Assembly: GCA_035631655.1 (NCBI GenBank) | Contig: DASQIH010000047.1 | Span: 1 to 64,000, forward strand | Reading direction: 5' to 3' | Length of the DNA stretch: 64,000 nt | DNA from: Gp1-AA122 sp035631655 | GTDB lineage: Bacteria; Acidobacteriota; Terriglobia; Terriglobales; Acidobacteriaceae | Shown here: positions 8,727 to 17,502 of the stretch, in pieces | Layout: every line of letters begins with the position of its first letter | Position numbering within the stretch: the stretch's first letter is position 1 | Program-made: the position numbers and the translations under genes | Notes under the pieces: generated by a model | Databases searched by the model: none | Seen by the model: only the letters and a program-made list of their open reading frames with translations | What the model was told of the DNA's origin: nothing

Positions 8727-9836
8727 ATGGAATCGAAGCTTCCCACCATGCCCCAGTACACGGCGGCAAAGCCAGTACGAATCAATTGGCAACTGAAAGC
8801 GGTGCTGCCGATTGCTTTCGTGTTGCTCAATGGCCTATTGCTGTTCCTGCTGGCAACCGTGTCCCTGCGCGACCCTGAGCGCCATGCAGTGCTGGTGGTT
8901 GCAGGCGCAGGCGCAGTAGCCATTTGCGCTGTCCTGATCATTGTTCTTGCCTATCTCATCCAACGGCCGATGGTGGAACTCCAGGAAAAGATCGGCCAAC
9001 TAGGGGAAGGCGACCTCACTGTTTCAGTCAGCTTTGCCAAGCGTAATGACGAGATCGGCGATTTAGGCCGCAACTTCAATCGCATGGTCGAGCAGTTGCG
9101 CCAGAACCGCGAGGAGATCGAGCGCCTGCACCGGACGCAAATGTCCCGTGCCGAACATCTCTCCACCCTTGGAGAACTGGCAACCGGCCTAGCTCATGAA
9201 ATCCGCAACCCGCTGGCTGGGATTGCCGGCGTCATCGAGATCATTGGGCGCGACCTACCCCCAACCAGCCCCGCGCGGAACGTAGTCAAAGAGGTTCGTC
9301 AGGAGATCACGCAGATCAACCGCATCGTCTCGGACCTGCTGGAGACGGCCCGCCCCCGGCCGCCCCAGACCCGCCCCGGGAACCTGAATACAACCGTGGA
9401 ACACGCGGTCATGCTCGCCCGCCAGCAAGCTCTCTCCAAATCGATTGCCATTGAGCTGAAGAAGGACCCCACTTTGCCCGAGGTTGAGCACGACAGTGAC
9501 CAGATTCACCAGGTGCTGCTCAATCTCCTACTCAACTCCATCCAAGCGATCGAGGGAAAAGGAAGCATAAACGTCCAGTTGGAAAGGAAAGGCGACGACG
9601 CCCTTGTCATTGTGAGCGATACCGGCCGCGGCATCTCTCCCGAGCATCTTCCCAACATCTTCCGGCCGTTTTTCACCACCAAGGGAAACGGCACCGGACT
9701 GGGTCTCTCTCTCGCCCGCCGCATCGTGGAGGAACATCACGGGCGCATCGAAGTAACCAGCTCTCTCGGAAAGGGTACGAAGTTCGTAGTTTCCCTGCCT
9801 CTCGAACGCCCCACAGTCGAAGCGGTCACGAGCTAA
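8727..9836 (+). CDS. HAMP-domain sensor histidine kinase
   Basis: About 369 residues from the ATG at 8727. The frame is open back to an ATG at 8550 inside ccsA, but the first 59 residues there look non-coding. Two membrane segments (AVLPIAFVLLNGLLLFLL and VVAGAGAVAICAVLIIVLAYLI) enclose almost no periplasmic loop, so it likely senses within the membrane or through HAMP. HAMP follows, then HisKA with the phospho-His in LATGLAHEIRNPLAGIAG. The HATPase has the N box (LLNLLLNSIQAI) and G boxes (DTGRGIS, GTGLGLSLARRI). It is NtrB-like and pairs with the sigma-54 activator 114 bp downstream. Confidence 0.9.
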   Translation: MESKLPTMPQYTAAKPVRINWQLKAVLPIAFVLLNGLLLFLLATVSLRDPERHAVLVVAGAGAVAICAVLIIVLAYLIQRPMVELQEKIGQLGEGDLTVSVSFAKRNDEIGDLGRNFNRMVEQLRQNREEIERLHRTQMSRAEHLSTLGELATGLAHEIRNPLAGIAGVIEIIGRDLPPTSPARNVVKEVRQEITQINRIVSDLLETARPRPPQTRPGNLNTTVEHAVMLARQQALSKSIAIELKKDPTLPEVEHDSDQIHQVLLNLLLNSIQAIEGKGSINVQLERKGDDALVIVSDTGRGISPEHLPNIFRPFFTTKGNGTGLGLSLARRIVEEHHGRIEVTSSLGKGTKFVVSLPLERPTVEAVTS

Positions 9837-9949
9837 TCTCCAATCTGTGCTAAGGCTTTCGAGGCGAGTTGGGGCACTGGTCCGACCACTAGCTTCTGTT
9901 TTTGCGCCCCGGTTCTTAGGGCCTGCCATTCGTAGTAAAGTAACCGTAA

Positions 9950-11406
<1,457 letters not shown>

Positions 11407-11410
<4 letters not shown>

Positions 11411-12195
11411 CAGGCAGCCAGGCCTTCCAGCGCAGTTTTGTTGCGAACCAGCAGGGTGGAACCAATCAGTTCCGCCACATGCCGCTTTTTGAATTCTCCC
11501 AAAGCCCGGGTCACGGTTTCGCGCGACGAACCGATGAGCTGCGCAATTTCCTCGTGGGTCAATGCCAGCTTGGTGCGGATCATGCCATCCGCCGCTCTCC
11601 CATCCGCCGACCAGTGCAGCAAGAGGCGCGCCAGCTTTTCCGATACAGAATGACTTAATCCAATTGACCGAATCGAATCGTACGCTGATTGGCAGTCCCG
11701 GCTGAGATGTTGTGCGGCGTGCAAACAAGCGTCGCCGTGCCCCTTAAGGAATTTGAGAAAGTCCTCCCGGCTGATGAAGGCAAGCTGGGAGGGCTGCAGG
11801 GTTTCGACCGTGAGTTCGTGCGCCTTGCCGCTGATCACCGAGTGCAGACCCAGGATCTCGCCCGGCTGGGCAATCTTCAGGATGAGCGTCTTGCCGTCGC
11901 GATTGGTCGTCATCAATTTCGCGCGGCCTTGGCAAACGATGTAAACTCCGCGCGCCGCTTGTCCTTCTACGAACACAAGCGCGCCTTCCGGGTACAAGCT
12001 CGCGTGCTTGATTTCGTCCAGGTCGCGCAGTGACTCTGCTGAGAGGGCGCAAAAGAAACTGTTGTTGCGCAGCTTGCACGCGGCACAGCTGTCAACGATC
12101 GGCAGGCCGTAGGGCGAGTTGGTCTTGCTCTCGACCACTGTCAAAGGCTGAAAATGAGAAAAATTAGTGCTGGTGCTTACCAATTGTGTTGCCAT
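11407..12195 (-). CDS. Crp/Fnr-family transcription regulator with N-terminal cysteines
   Basis: The product has 262 residues. Near the N-terminus Cys37, Cys40 and Cys49 form CX2CX8C, followed by ESLRDLDEI, much like the Fe-S region of FNR (CX2CX5C); Cys88 could be a fourth ligand, but there is no cysteine at the place of E. coli FNR Cys122. A cyclic-nucleotide-binding fold follows (residues about 60-160), then a long dimer helix and a winged HTH whose recognition helix reads SSRETVTR. In E. coli CRP the matching Arg-Glu-Thr-x-x-Arg contacts TGTGA. Two dyads upstream suggest self-control. An oxygen, NO or redox sensor is likely; the signal is inference. Confidence 0.88.
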
Positions 12196-12387
12196 GATGC
12201 CTCCTTGTTCAGAGCTGGCTTGCGCCGGTAATTCGCTCTGCCCACGGGAACGATAAGGGCACGTTGCTCGCCAATCGGCCGGGCGCCTTTACCGCGCACC
12301 ATCGCATTTCACCTCATAGAAACAAAGAGACTTGCGCGCGGGCGGATTTCCGGCACCTATTCGGCGCAGAGTTCGAGTCAACTCAGG

Positions 12388-12403
12388 TGTGTTATTTCAC
12401 ACA
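12388..12403. promoter_or_regulatory. Dyad TGTGT-TATTTC-ACACA upstream of crp/fnr
   Basis: A perfect inverted repeat with a 6-base spacer that matches TGTGA-N6-TCACA at eight of ten positions. It is adjacent to the stronger dyad at 12410-12425 and about 190 bp upstream of the regulator's start. Confidence 0.4.
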
Positions 12404-12409
12404 GAGGTG

Positions 12410-12425
12410 TGTGATCTCCATCACT
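12410..12425. promoter_or_regulatory. CRP-type dyad TGTGA-TCTCCA-TCACT upstream of crp/fnr
   Basis: It matches the CRP consensus at nine of ten positions. The centres of this and the neighbouring dyad are 22 bp apart, about two helical turns, so two dimers could sit on the same DNA face. Likely autoregulation of the 12195 gene. Confidence 0.5.
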
Positions 12426-12480
12426 GCTGTTTGTGATTACGACGCCAGGAGGTCGGACAACTACACCTTGGGGGCAGGTT

Positions 12481-14475
12481 TCAGCCCAAAACCGTGTGGA
12501 TCGTGCTCAGCAGAGCCGCGCGCGTAAACGGCTTTTCCAGGAGGGTAATGCCGGGCTGCAAAACGTCATGTTCCGCAATCAGTTCTCCCGTATAGCCCGA
12601 CATGTACACGACTTTCATGTCAGGGTGCGAATTCCGCAGGCGGAGACCTAATTCTGGACCACTCATTCCTCGCATCACTACGTCAGTCAACATTAGGTCA
12701 ATAGGCGTATGGTTTGAGGTCGCGATCTCCAAGGCAGATTTTCCGTCCTTCGCCTCGATCACGGTGTAGCCATGCTCCTCCAGCATTTGCTTGGTTAGGC
12801 TTCTCATGATCTCGTCGTCTTCCACCAGCAGGATCGAAGTCCCATGTCGCTTGGGCAGAACAACTTCTGCCTCGGGTCGCGCTTCGACCCCGACTTTGTA
12901 CTCGGCAGAAGGCAGATACATCTTGAAGGTGGTGCCACGCTCCGGCTCGCTGTAGACCCAGATATAGCCTGCGCTCTGCCGGACGATCCCGTACACCGTG
13001 GCCAGCCCCAGGCCAGTACCTTTGCCCAGTTCTTTGGTAGTGAAGAAAGGTTCGAAGATCCGCGAGACGGTAGCCTCATCCATGCCGAGGCCTGTGTCGC
13101 TCACCGCCAGCAAGGCGTACTTGCCAGGGGTCATAGGCGGATGTTGCGCGGCGAAAACCTCATCAAAGTCCGCGGCGGAGGTCTCAAGAATGAACTTCCC
13201 GCCGCGCGGCATAGCGTCACGAGCATTTACCGCCAAGTTCAACAGGATCTGGTCAAGTTGCCCGGGATCGATCTCGACTAGCGCGGAGGCTGCCTTTGGG
13301 TTAATCACAATTTCGACATCATCGCCCATGAGCGGGCGCAGCAGCTTGCTGGTCTCCTTCAACCGTTCATTCAGGTCAAGCACCTTGGGCTGTACCACCT
13401 GCTTGCGGCTGAAAGCCAGCAATTGCCGGGTCAATGACGCGCCCCGCTCGGCTGCTTTCTTGATATTTTCGATGTACGGTCCAGCCTTGGGTTCAACCCG
13501 GTCGCGCAGCAGTTCACTACATGCCGTGATGATTCCCAGAATGTTGTTGAAATCGTGTGCTACGCCGCCGGCTAGGCGTCCGATAGCCTCCATTTTCTGG
13601 GCCTGCCGAAGTTGGTCTTCCGCTCGCTTCTGGGCGGTGATGTTGCGCGAGATCGTAGAAGCGCCCACAATCTTGCCGCTGGTATCGCGGATGGGAGATA
13701 CGGAAATCGACATATTCAAATGTCGTCCATCTTTGGTTACCCGAATCGATTCGTAATGTTCAACGTTTTCGCCGCGCCGAATTTTCTTCATGATGTTAAG
13801 AATTTCGTCCGGCCGATCCTTGGGGACGAGCACTGAGATTGGTTTTCCCACCATCTCTTCCGAGGTGTAGCCATAGATGTGTTCGGCGCCTTTGTTCCAA
13901 TGGGTAATGAACCCGTCCAGATCCTTTCCGAGAATTGCGTCTTCCGAAGAATCGACAATCAAGGCCAGGCGGTTCTGGTACTCCCGCAGTTGCCGATCGG
14001 TTCTGCGCTCCAGTTCCTGGTGCGCTTCCCGCAGTCTTTCTTCAATCTTCTTGCGATCACTGATGTCGCGGATGGCACTCAACACCAATATGCCGTGCTT
14101 CCCTGGTATCGGGCTGAGGCTGATCTCGACGGGGAATTCCGAGCCGTTCTTGCGCCTTCCGTAAAGGTCGAGGCCGGCCCCCATGCGGCGAACCTTGGGC
14201 TGCTCTGCATAATCATGCCGGTGGCCTTGATGCTGGTGGCGATATCGGTCTGGCACCAGGATCTCGATGCTCTGCCCGATCAATTCTTCGTGGCCATAGC
14301 CGAACATGCGCTCGGTTTGGGAATTGACCTGAACAATCGCGCCTGCCTGGTCGACGGCCAGAATGGCATCGGGAACGGCTTCCAGAAAACTGGGGGACAC
14401 GAGGATGTCCGTCAGCTTCTGCTTTCCGCGAGGCGAGGATTTGGATTCCCCACGTTTGGTGGTTCGTCGAACCAT
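12481..14475 (-). CDS. Hybrid PAS-PAS sensor histidine kinase with C-terminal receiver
   Basis: The product has 664 residues and no membrane segment. There are two PAS domains: residues about 28-140 (AILAVDQAGAIVQVNSQTE) and about 165-285 (DGFITHWNKGAEHIYGY). HisKA has the phospho-His in LAGGVAHDFNNILG. The HATPase domain carries DTGLGMD and GTGLGLATVYGIV. The C-terminal receiver (about 545-664) has LLVEDDE and LMLTDVVMRGMSG. The phosphorelay would run within the protein and then to another acceptor. On the minus strand GAAGGGTG lies before the ATG. hemA is upstream, separated by a terminator. A cytoplasmic redox or ligand signal is plausible but not shown. Confidence 0.92.
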   Translation of the reverse strand: MVRRTTKRGESKSSPRGKQKLTDILVSPSFLEAVPDAILAVDQAGAIVQVNSQTERMFGYGHEELIGQSIEILVPDRYRHQHQGHRHDYAEQPKVRRMGAGLDLYGRRKNGSEFPVEISLSPIPGKHGILVLSAIRDISDRKKIEERLREAHQELERRTDRQLREYQNRLALIVDSSEDAILGKDLDGFITHWNKGAEHIYGYTSEEMVGKPISVLVPKDRPDEILNIMKKIRRGENVEHYESIRVTKDGRHLNMSISVSPIRDTSGKIVGASTISRNITAQKRAEDQLRQAQKMEAIGRLAGGVAHDFNNILGIITACSELLRDRVEPKAGPYIENIKKAAERGASLTRQLLAFSRKQVVQPKVLDLNERLKETSKLLRPLMGDDVEIVINPKAASALVEIDPGQLDQILLNLAVNARDAMPRGGKFILETSAADFDEVFAAQHPPMTPGKYALLAVSDTGLGMDEATVSRIFEPFFTTKELGKGTGLGLATVYGIVRQSAGYIWVYSEPERGTTFKMYLPSAEYKVGVEARPEAEVVLPKRHGTSILLVEDDEIMRSLTKQMLEEHGYTVIEAKDGKSALEIATSNHTPIDLMLTDVVMRGMSGPELGLRLRNSHPDMKVVYMSGYTGELIAEHDVLQPGITLLEKPFTRAALLSTIHTVLG

Positions 14476-14574
14476 CGAACACCCTTCGACTAACCCTGTT
14501 GGCTACTACTATACGTGGGAAGCGGCACTTGGGAAACTGGGAAGTGGCATGGAGCGTGACCGAACAGGAAATAA

Positions 14575-14600
14575 GGGGAGCCCGTTATCCGGACTCCCCC
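14575..14600 (-). terminator. Probable Rho-independent terminator of hemA
   Basis: GGGGAG and CTCCCC pair around a short inner stem (CCG/CGG after one mismatch). On the minus strand the hairpin is followed by TTATTTCC. It lies between the hemA stop (14631) and the kinase start (14475). The T tract is weak. Confidence 0.5.
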
Positions 14601-14630
14601 GCTTTGCCTATGAGGAGGATCAGGCACTTA

Positions 14631-15929
14631 TTACTGTGTGGCGCCGGCAAGCGCCGTGTCCGGCGTTTCCAGGTGGAACAGACGCTGCACCGCGTGCGTT
14701 AGCTGCTCCTGTTCCACCTTTTCTGGAAGCTCTTTCAGTTCTCGGGCCAGCGATCCTGCAATCCGCTGTGTAATCCGGGACGTCACCGCAACCATAATCT
14801 GATCCTGGTCCGTGGAAAAAGGCCCGTGTTCCCGTCGGAAGGCTTCCAGTTCTTGCCGGCAAATCTCATCCAGCCGCTCGCGCAAGGCCACGATGGTCGG
14901 AACCACACGCTCGGCCAGTAACTTGCGGCGGAAGCCTTTGGCTTCCGCCAGAACGATCTTTTGGGCATCGGCGGCCGCAGCTTCCCGCCCGCCCGCGTTG
15001 TGTTTTACGACCTTCTCCAGGTCATCCATGTCATACAGAAAAATCCCTTCCACCTCGCGTACGGCAGGATCGATGTCGCGTGGCACGGCGATGTCGACCA
15101 GGCACAATGGACGGTAGTTCCGCTGGCGCGCGATGATTTCCGCTTCCTCCCGGCTCAGGATGGTGTGCGGACAGGAAGTGGAACTGATCACGATGTCGGC
15201 TTCTACCATGTGCCGCCAGCGCTCCTCAAATGGGATTGCGGATCCGCCCAGCTTGCCTGCCAACTCCACAGCGTGCGCCAGAGTCCGATTGGTCACGCCG
15301 ACTGACTTCGCACCGCCGTTAGCCAGGTAGCGCGCCGACAACTCGCTCATTTTTCCCGCACCCAGCAGCAGAACCTTGCGGCCGTCGAGCGAACCGAACA
15401 ACTGCCGCGCTGTTTCCACGGCAGCATAGGGGACAGATACCGTCGCATTGCCAATGGCGGTTTCGTTGCGCACTCTTTGGGAGACAGTGGACGCCTTTTG
15501 CATCACGGCGTCCAGGAACCGGCCGGTCGTCCCGACTTTCTGTGCTTGCTGCCACGCGGCTTTCACTTGGGAAATAATCTGCAGCTCGCCGATGACCATC
15601 GAATCCAAACTGGAAGCCACACGGAAGATGTGCAGCAAAGCCGCTTCGTCCAGCAAACGATAAAAATGCTTCCACTCGCACAGCCGGAGTCCATATTCGG
15701 CAGTCAGGAAACGCAGCACCGAGTTGGCGGCCAGCATGGCGTCATTGGCCCAGACCAGGAATTCCGTCCGATCACATATGGCCAGCACTACGACCTCGTC
15801 GATTCCTTCTGCCCGGGACAATTGCACCAGGGCTTCGCAGCGCCGGTTCTCGCTGATCCAGAAGCGTTCCCGAATTGCAACTGGGGCGGTGCGGAAGTTC
15901 AGGCCAATGACCATCAAGGTGGGTTCCAA
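14631..15929 (-). CDS. hemA: Glutamyl-tRNA reductase
   Basis: The product has 432 residues, the normal length. It reduces glutamyl-tRNA(Glu) to glutamate-1-semialdehyde, the first step of C5 haem synthesis. The N-terminal catalytic domain has GLNFRTAPVAIRE and AICDRTEFLVW with the nucleophilic Cys52. The NADPH-binding domain has LLLGAGKMSELSARYL near residue 190 and VDIAVPRDIDP. The C-terminal helical dimerisation domain ends in LFHLE. It sits among cytochrome c maturation and cytochrome genes, so haem supply and use are clustered. In many bacteria hemA is regulated by haem-dependent turnover, but nothing here shows that directly. Confidence 0.96.
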   Translation of the reverse strand: MEPTLMVIGLNFRTAPVAIRERFWISENRRCEALVQLSRAEGIDEVVVLAICDRTEFLVWANDAMLAANSVLRFLTAEYGLRLCEWKHFYRLLDEAALLHIFRVASSLDSMVIGELQIISQVKAAWQQAQKVGTTGRFLDAVMQKASTVSQRVRNETAIGNATVSVPYAAVETARQLFGSLDGRKVLLLGAGKMSELSARYLANGGAKSVGVTNRTLAHAVELAGKLGGSAIPFEERWRHMVEADIVISSTSCPHTILSREEAEIIARQRNYRPLCLVDIAVPRDIDPAVREVEGIFLYDMDDLEKVVKHNAGGREAAAADAQKIVLAEAKGFRRKLLAERVVPTIVALRERLDEICRQELEAFRREHGPFSTDQDQIMVAVTSRITQRIAGSLARELKELPEKVEQEQLTHAVQRLFHLETPDTALAGATQ

Positions 15930-16084
15930 AGCAGTCTCCCGAAGATACTTCGGTATTACAAAGGCACACCGACTGCCAAAGGCGAACAGTGACTAGCGCC
16001 CTTGAATGTTACGTATTTTCAGAAACTTGGAATAGAAGGGGACTGCGCTTCCAAGCGCTGGCCGCCCCTGGATTGCGGGATATC

Positions 16085-16099
16085 ACACGCGCCGCGTGT
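16085..16099. promoter_or_regulatory. Dyad ACACGCG-C-CGCGTGT in the hemA/cytochrome c intergenic region
   Basis: A perfect 15-bp inverted repeat between divergent hemA (start 15929) and the cytochrome c gene (start 16277). It does not match the CRP-type sites. A binding site for an unknown regulator is possible. Confidence 0.35.
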
Positions 16100-16197
16100 C
16101 TTTTGACCCGCTGCAGGACAACACCCTCTTGATTTTCGACGTCTATATAGCTTACTTTGCAGCGACATACAAAACGTCCAGTGTGGCTGGGCAAGTG

Positions 16198-16245
16198 CAT
16201 CTTATCAAGATGGAGGGGCATCCCTGGCCAGGGCATCCCTGGCCA
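16198..16245 (+). repeat. Hairpins and a tandem 15-bp repeat in the cytochrome c leader
   Basis: CATCTT-ATC-AAGATG (16198-16212) is a perfect small dyad. It is followed by two exact tandem copies of GGGCATCCCTGGCCA (16216-16230 and 16231-16245). Across the junction TGGCCAGGG-CAT-CCCTGGCCA (16225-16245) can form a 9-bp GC-rich stem. The array ends 16 bases before the AGGAG of the cytochrome gene, so it would lie in its leader RNA. Confidence 0.6.
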
Positions 16246-16276
16246 CCTTCACGAATCCTATAGGAGAACGAAACAG

Positions 16277-16600
16277 ATGAAGAATCTTATCCGGGCCTCA
16301 ATGGTAGTACTGACCTTCGCTATGTTATTTGCTACTTCGTCGTTTGCGGCTGACACGGGAGCCGATCTGTATAAGGCGAAATGTGCCTCGTGCCACGGAG
16401 CAAGCGGCGCCGGCGACACTGCCATGGGAAAGAACCTGAAGCTGAAAGATCTGGCTTCTGCCGAGGTGCAGAAGCAGTCGGACGCGGAACTGACCACCAT
16501 AATCGAGAAGGGCAAAAAGCCCATGCCGGCTTATGAAGGCAAGCTCACCAAGGACCAGATCCAGGACCTGGTGAAGTACATCCGGACGCTCAAGAAGTAG
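16277..16600 (+). CDS. Small periplasmic c-type cytochrome
   Basis: The product has 107 residues from the ATG at 16277, which has AGGAG about 10 bases upstream. A signal peptide (MKNLIRASMVVLTFAMLF) probably ends at SFA-A. The haem site is CASCH, and the distal Met ligand is in KKPMPAYEG. It is a class I monohaem cytochrome of the c5/cytochrome-cbb3 CcoP type (Cytochrome_CBB3 fold), expected to carry electrons in the periplasm. It depends on the ResB/CcsA system encoded 8 kb upstream. A strong terminator follows, so it is probably expressed as a single gene. Confidence 0.92.
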   Translation: MKNLIRASMVVLTFAMLFATSSFAADTGADLYKAKCASCHGASGAGDTAMGKNLKLKDLASAEVQKQSDAELTTIIEKGKKPMPAYEGKLTKDQIQDLVKYIRTLKK

Positions 16601-16631
16601 GTGGAAGGGAACAGCTACTTTTAGTTCTTCC

Positions 16632-16684
16632 GGCCGGCCGCATTTTCAGCGCTCTCCAACTTTGAAATCGGCCGGCCAACTTTT
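16632..16684 (+). terminator. Rho-independent terminator of the cytochrome c gene
   Basis: The left arm GGCCGGCCG-C-ATTT-T-C (16632-16646) pairs with GAAATCGGCCGGCC (16664-16677), with two bulged bases, and AAC-TTTT follows. Each arm contains GGCCGGCC, itself a palindrome. It starts 32 bp past the stop codon. Confidence 0.7.
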
Positions 16685-16881
16685 GCCTGCCTGTCGCCTT
16701 CTCAGCTTTCTCAGATGTATACTTGCCTGCCTGCGGACGTTCAAAGTCAAAGCCGCTCGTCAAACAAAACTGCTACTTCGTATGCACTAACCGAATGATT
16801 GCCGTCTCGTCCAACACTTTCAGCGGACGAGCATAACCCGGTCGTGGCTCCCGGCCATCGTCAGCCACGCGGAGGGCAAGC

Positions 16882-17499
16882 ATGTCAGATGATCCCAAGC
16901 AAGCCGAAGAACGCGCCGGCGTTTCCCGGCGTGAATTCCTCAAAATTTCCGGCATCGGCGTAACCGTTCCACTCGTGGTTGGGCCAGAAGTCGTGCTGGC
17001 CGCGGGCGAAGAGGTTCCAGTCTACGGTCCCGGCAAGGTGCCGATCGAACTCACGGTCAACGGCAAGCAGTACAAGCTGCAGGTCGAGCCCCGGGTCACG
17101 CTGCTCGACGCGCTGCGCGACGATCTCGACATTACCGGCGCCAAGCGCGTCTGCGATCGCGCCGAGTGCGGCGCCTGCACGGTGCTGATGGACGATAAGC
17201 CCATCTACGCCTGCGCGCTCCTGGCGATCGAGGCGCAAGGCAAACCGATTACGACGGTAGAGTCTCTCATGCAAGGCGGAAACCTGCATCCTATCCAGCA
17301 GGCTTTCGTCGAGCAAGACGCCTCGCAATGCGGCTTCTGCACGCCCGGATTCGTCGTGGCCTGCAAGGCATTTCTCGACCAGCATCCCCATCCGAGTCCG
17401 GAAGACATTCGTCGCGGCTTGAGCGGCAATCTCTGCCGCTGCGGCACCTACAAGGGCATTCGCGAAGTACTGGCGCAAGCAGCGCAGAAAGGAGCCTGA
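16882..17499 (+). CDS. 2Fe-2S subunit of a xanthine dehydrogenase-family molybdoenzyme
   Basis: The product has 205 residues. A twin-arginine signal (SRREFLKISGIGVTVPLVV, residues about 15-33) indicates Tat export, so the complex is probably periplasmic. The plant-type ferredoxin domain has CDRAECGACTVLMD plus one upstream Cys. The C-terminal four-helix domain holds the second cluster: QCGFCTPGFV and NLCRCGTYKG. It is the small subunit of aldehyde/isoquinoline/xanthine-type hydroxylases and passes electrons from the molybdenum centre. The molybdopterin subunit starts 4 bases after its stop. Tat signals on this subunit are usual for exported members, which carry partners out with them. Confidence 0.92.
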   Translation: MSDDPKQAEERAGVSRREFLKISGIGVTVPLVVGPEVVLAAGEEVPVYGPGKVPIELTVNGKQYKLQVEPRVTLLDALRDDLDITGAKRVCDRAECGACTVLMDDKPIYACALLAIEAQGKPITTVESLMQGGNLHPIQQAFVEQDASQCGFCTPGFVVACKAFLDQHPHPSPEDIRRGLSGNLCRCGTYKGIREVLAQAAQKGA

Positions 17500-17502
17500 G
17501 CG

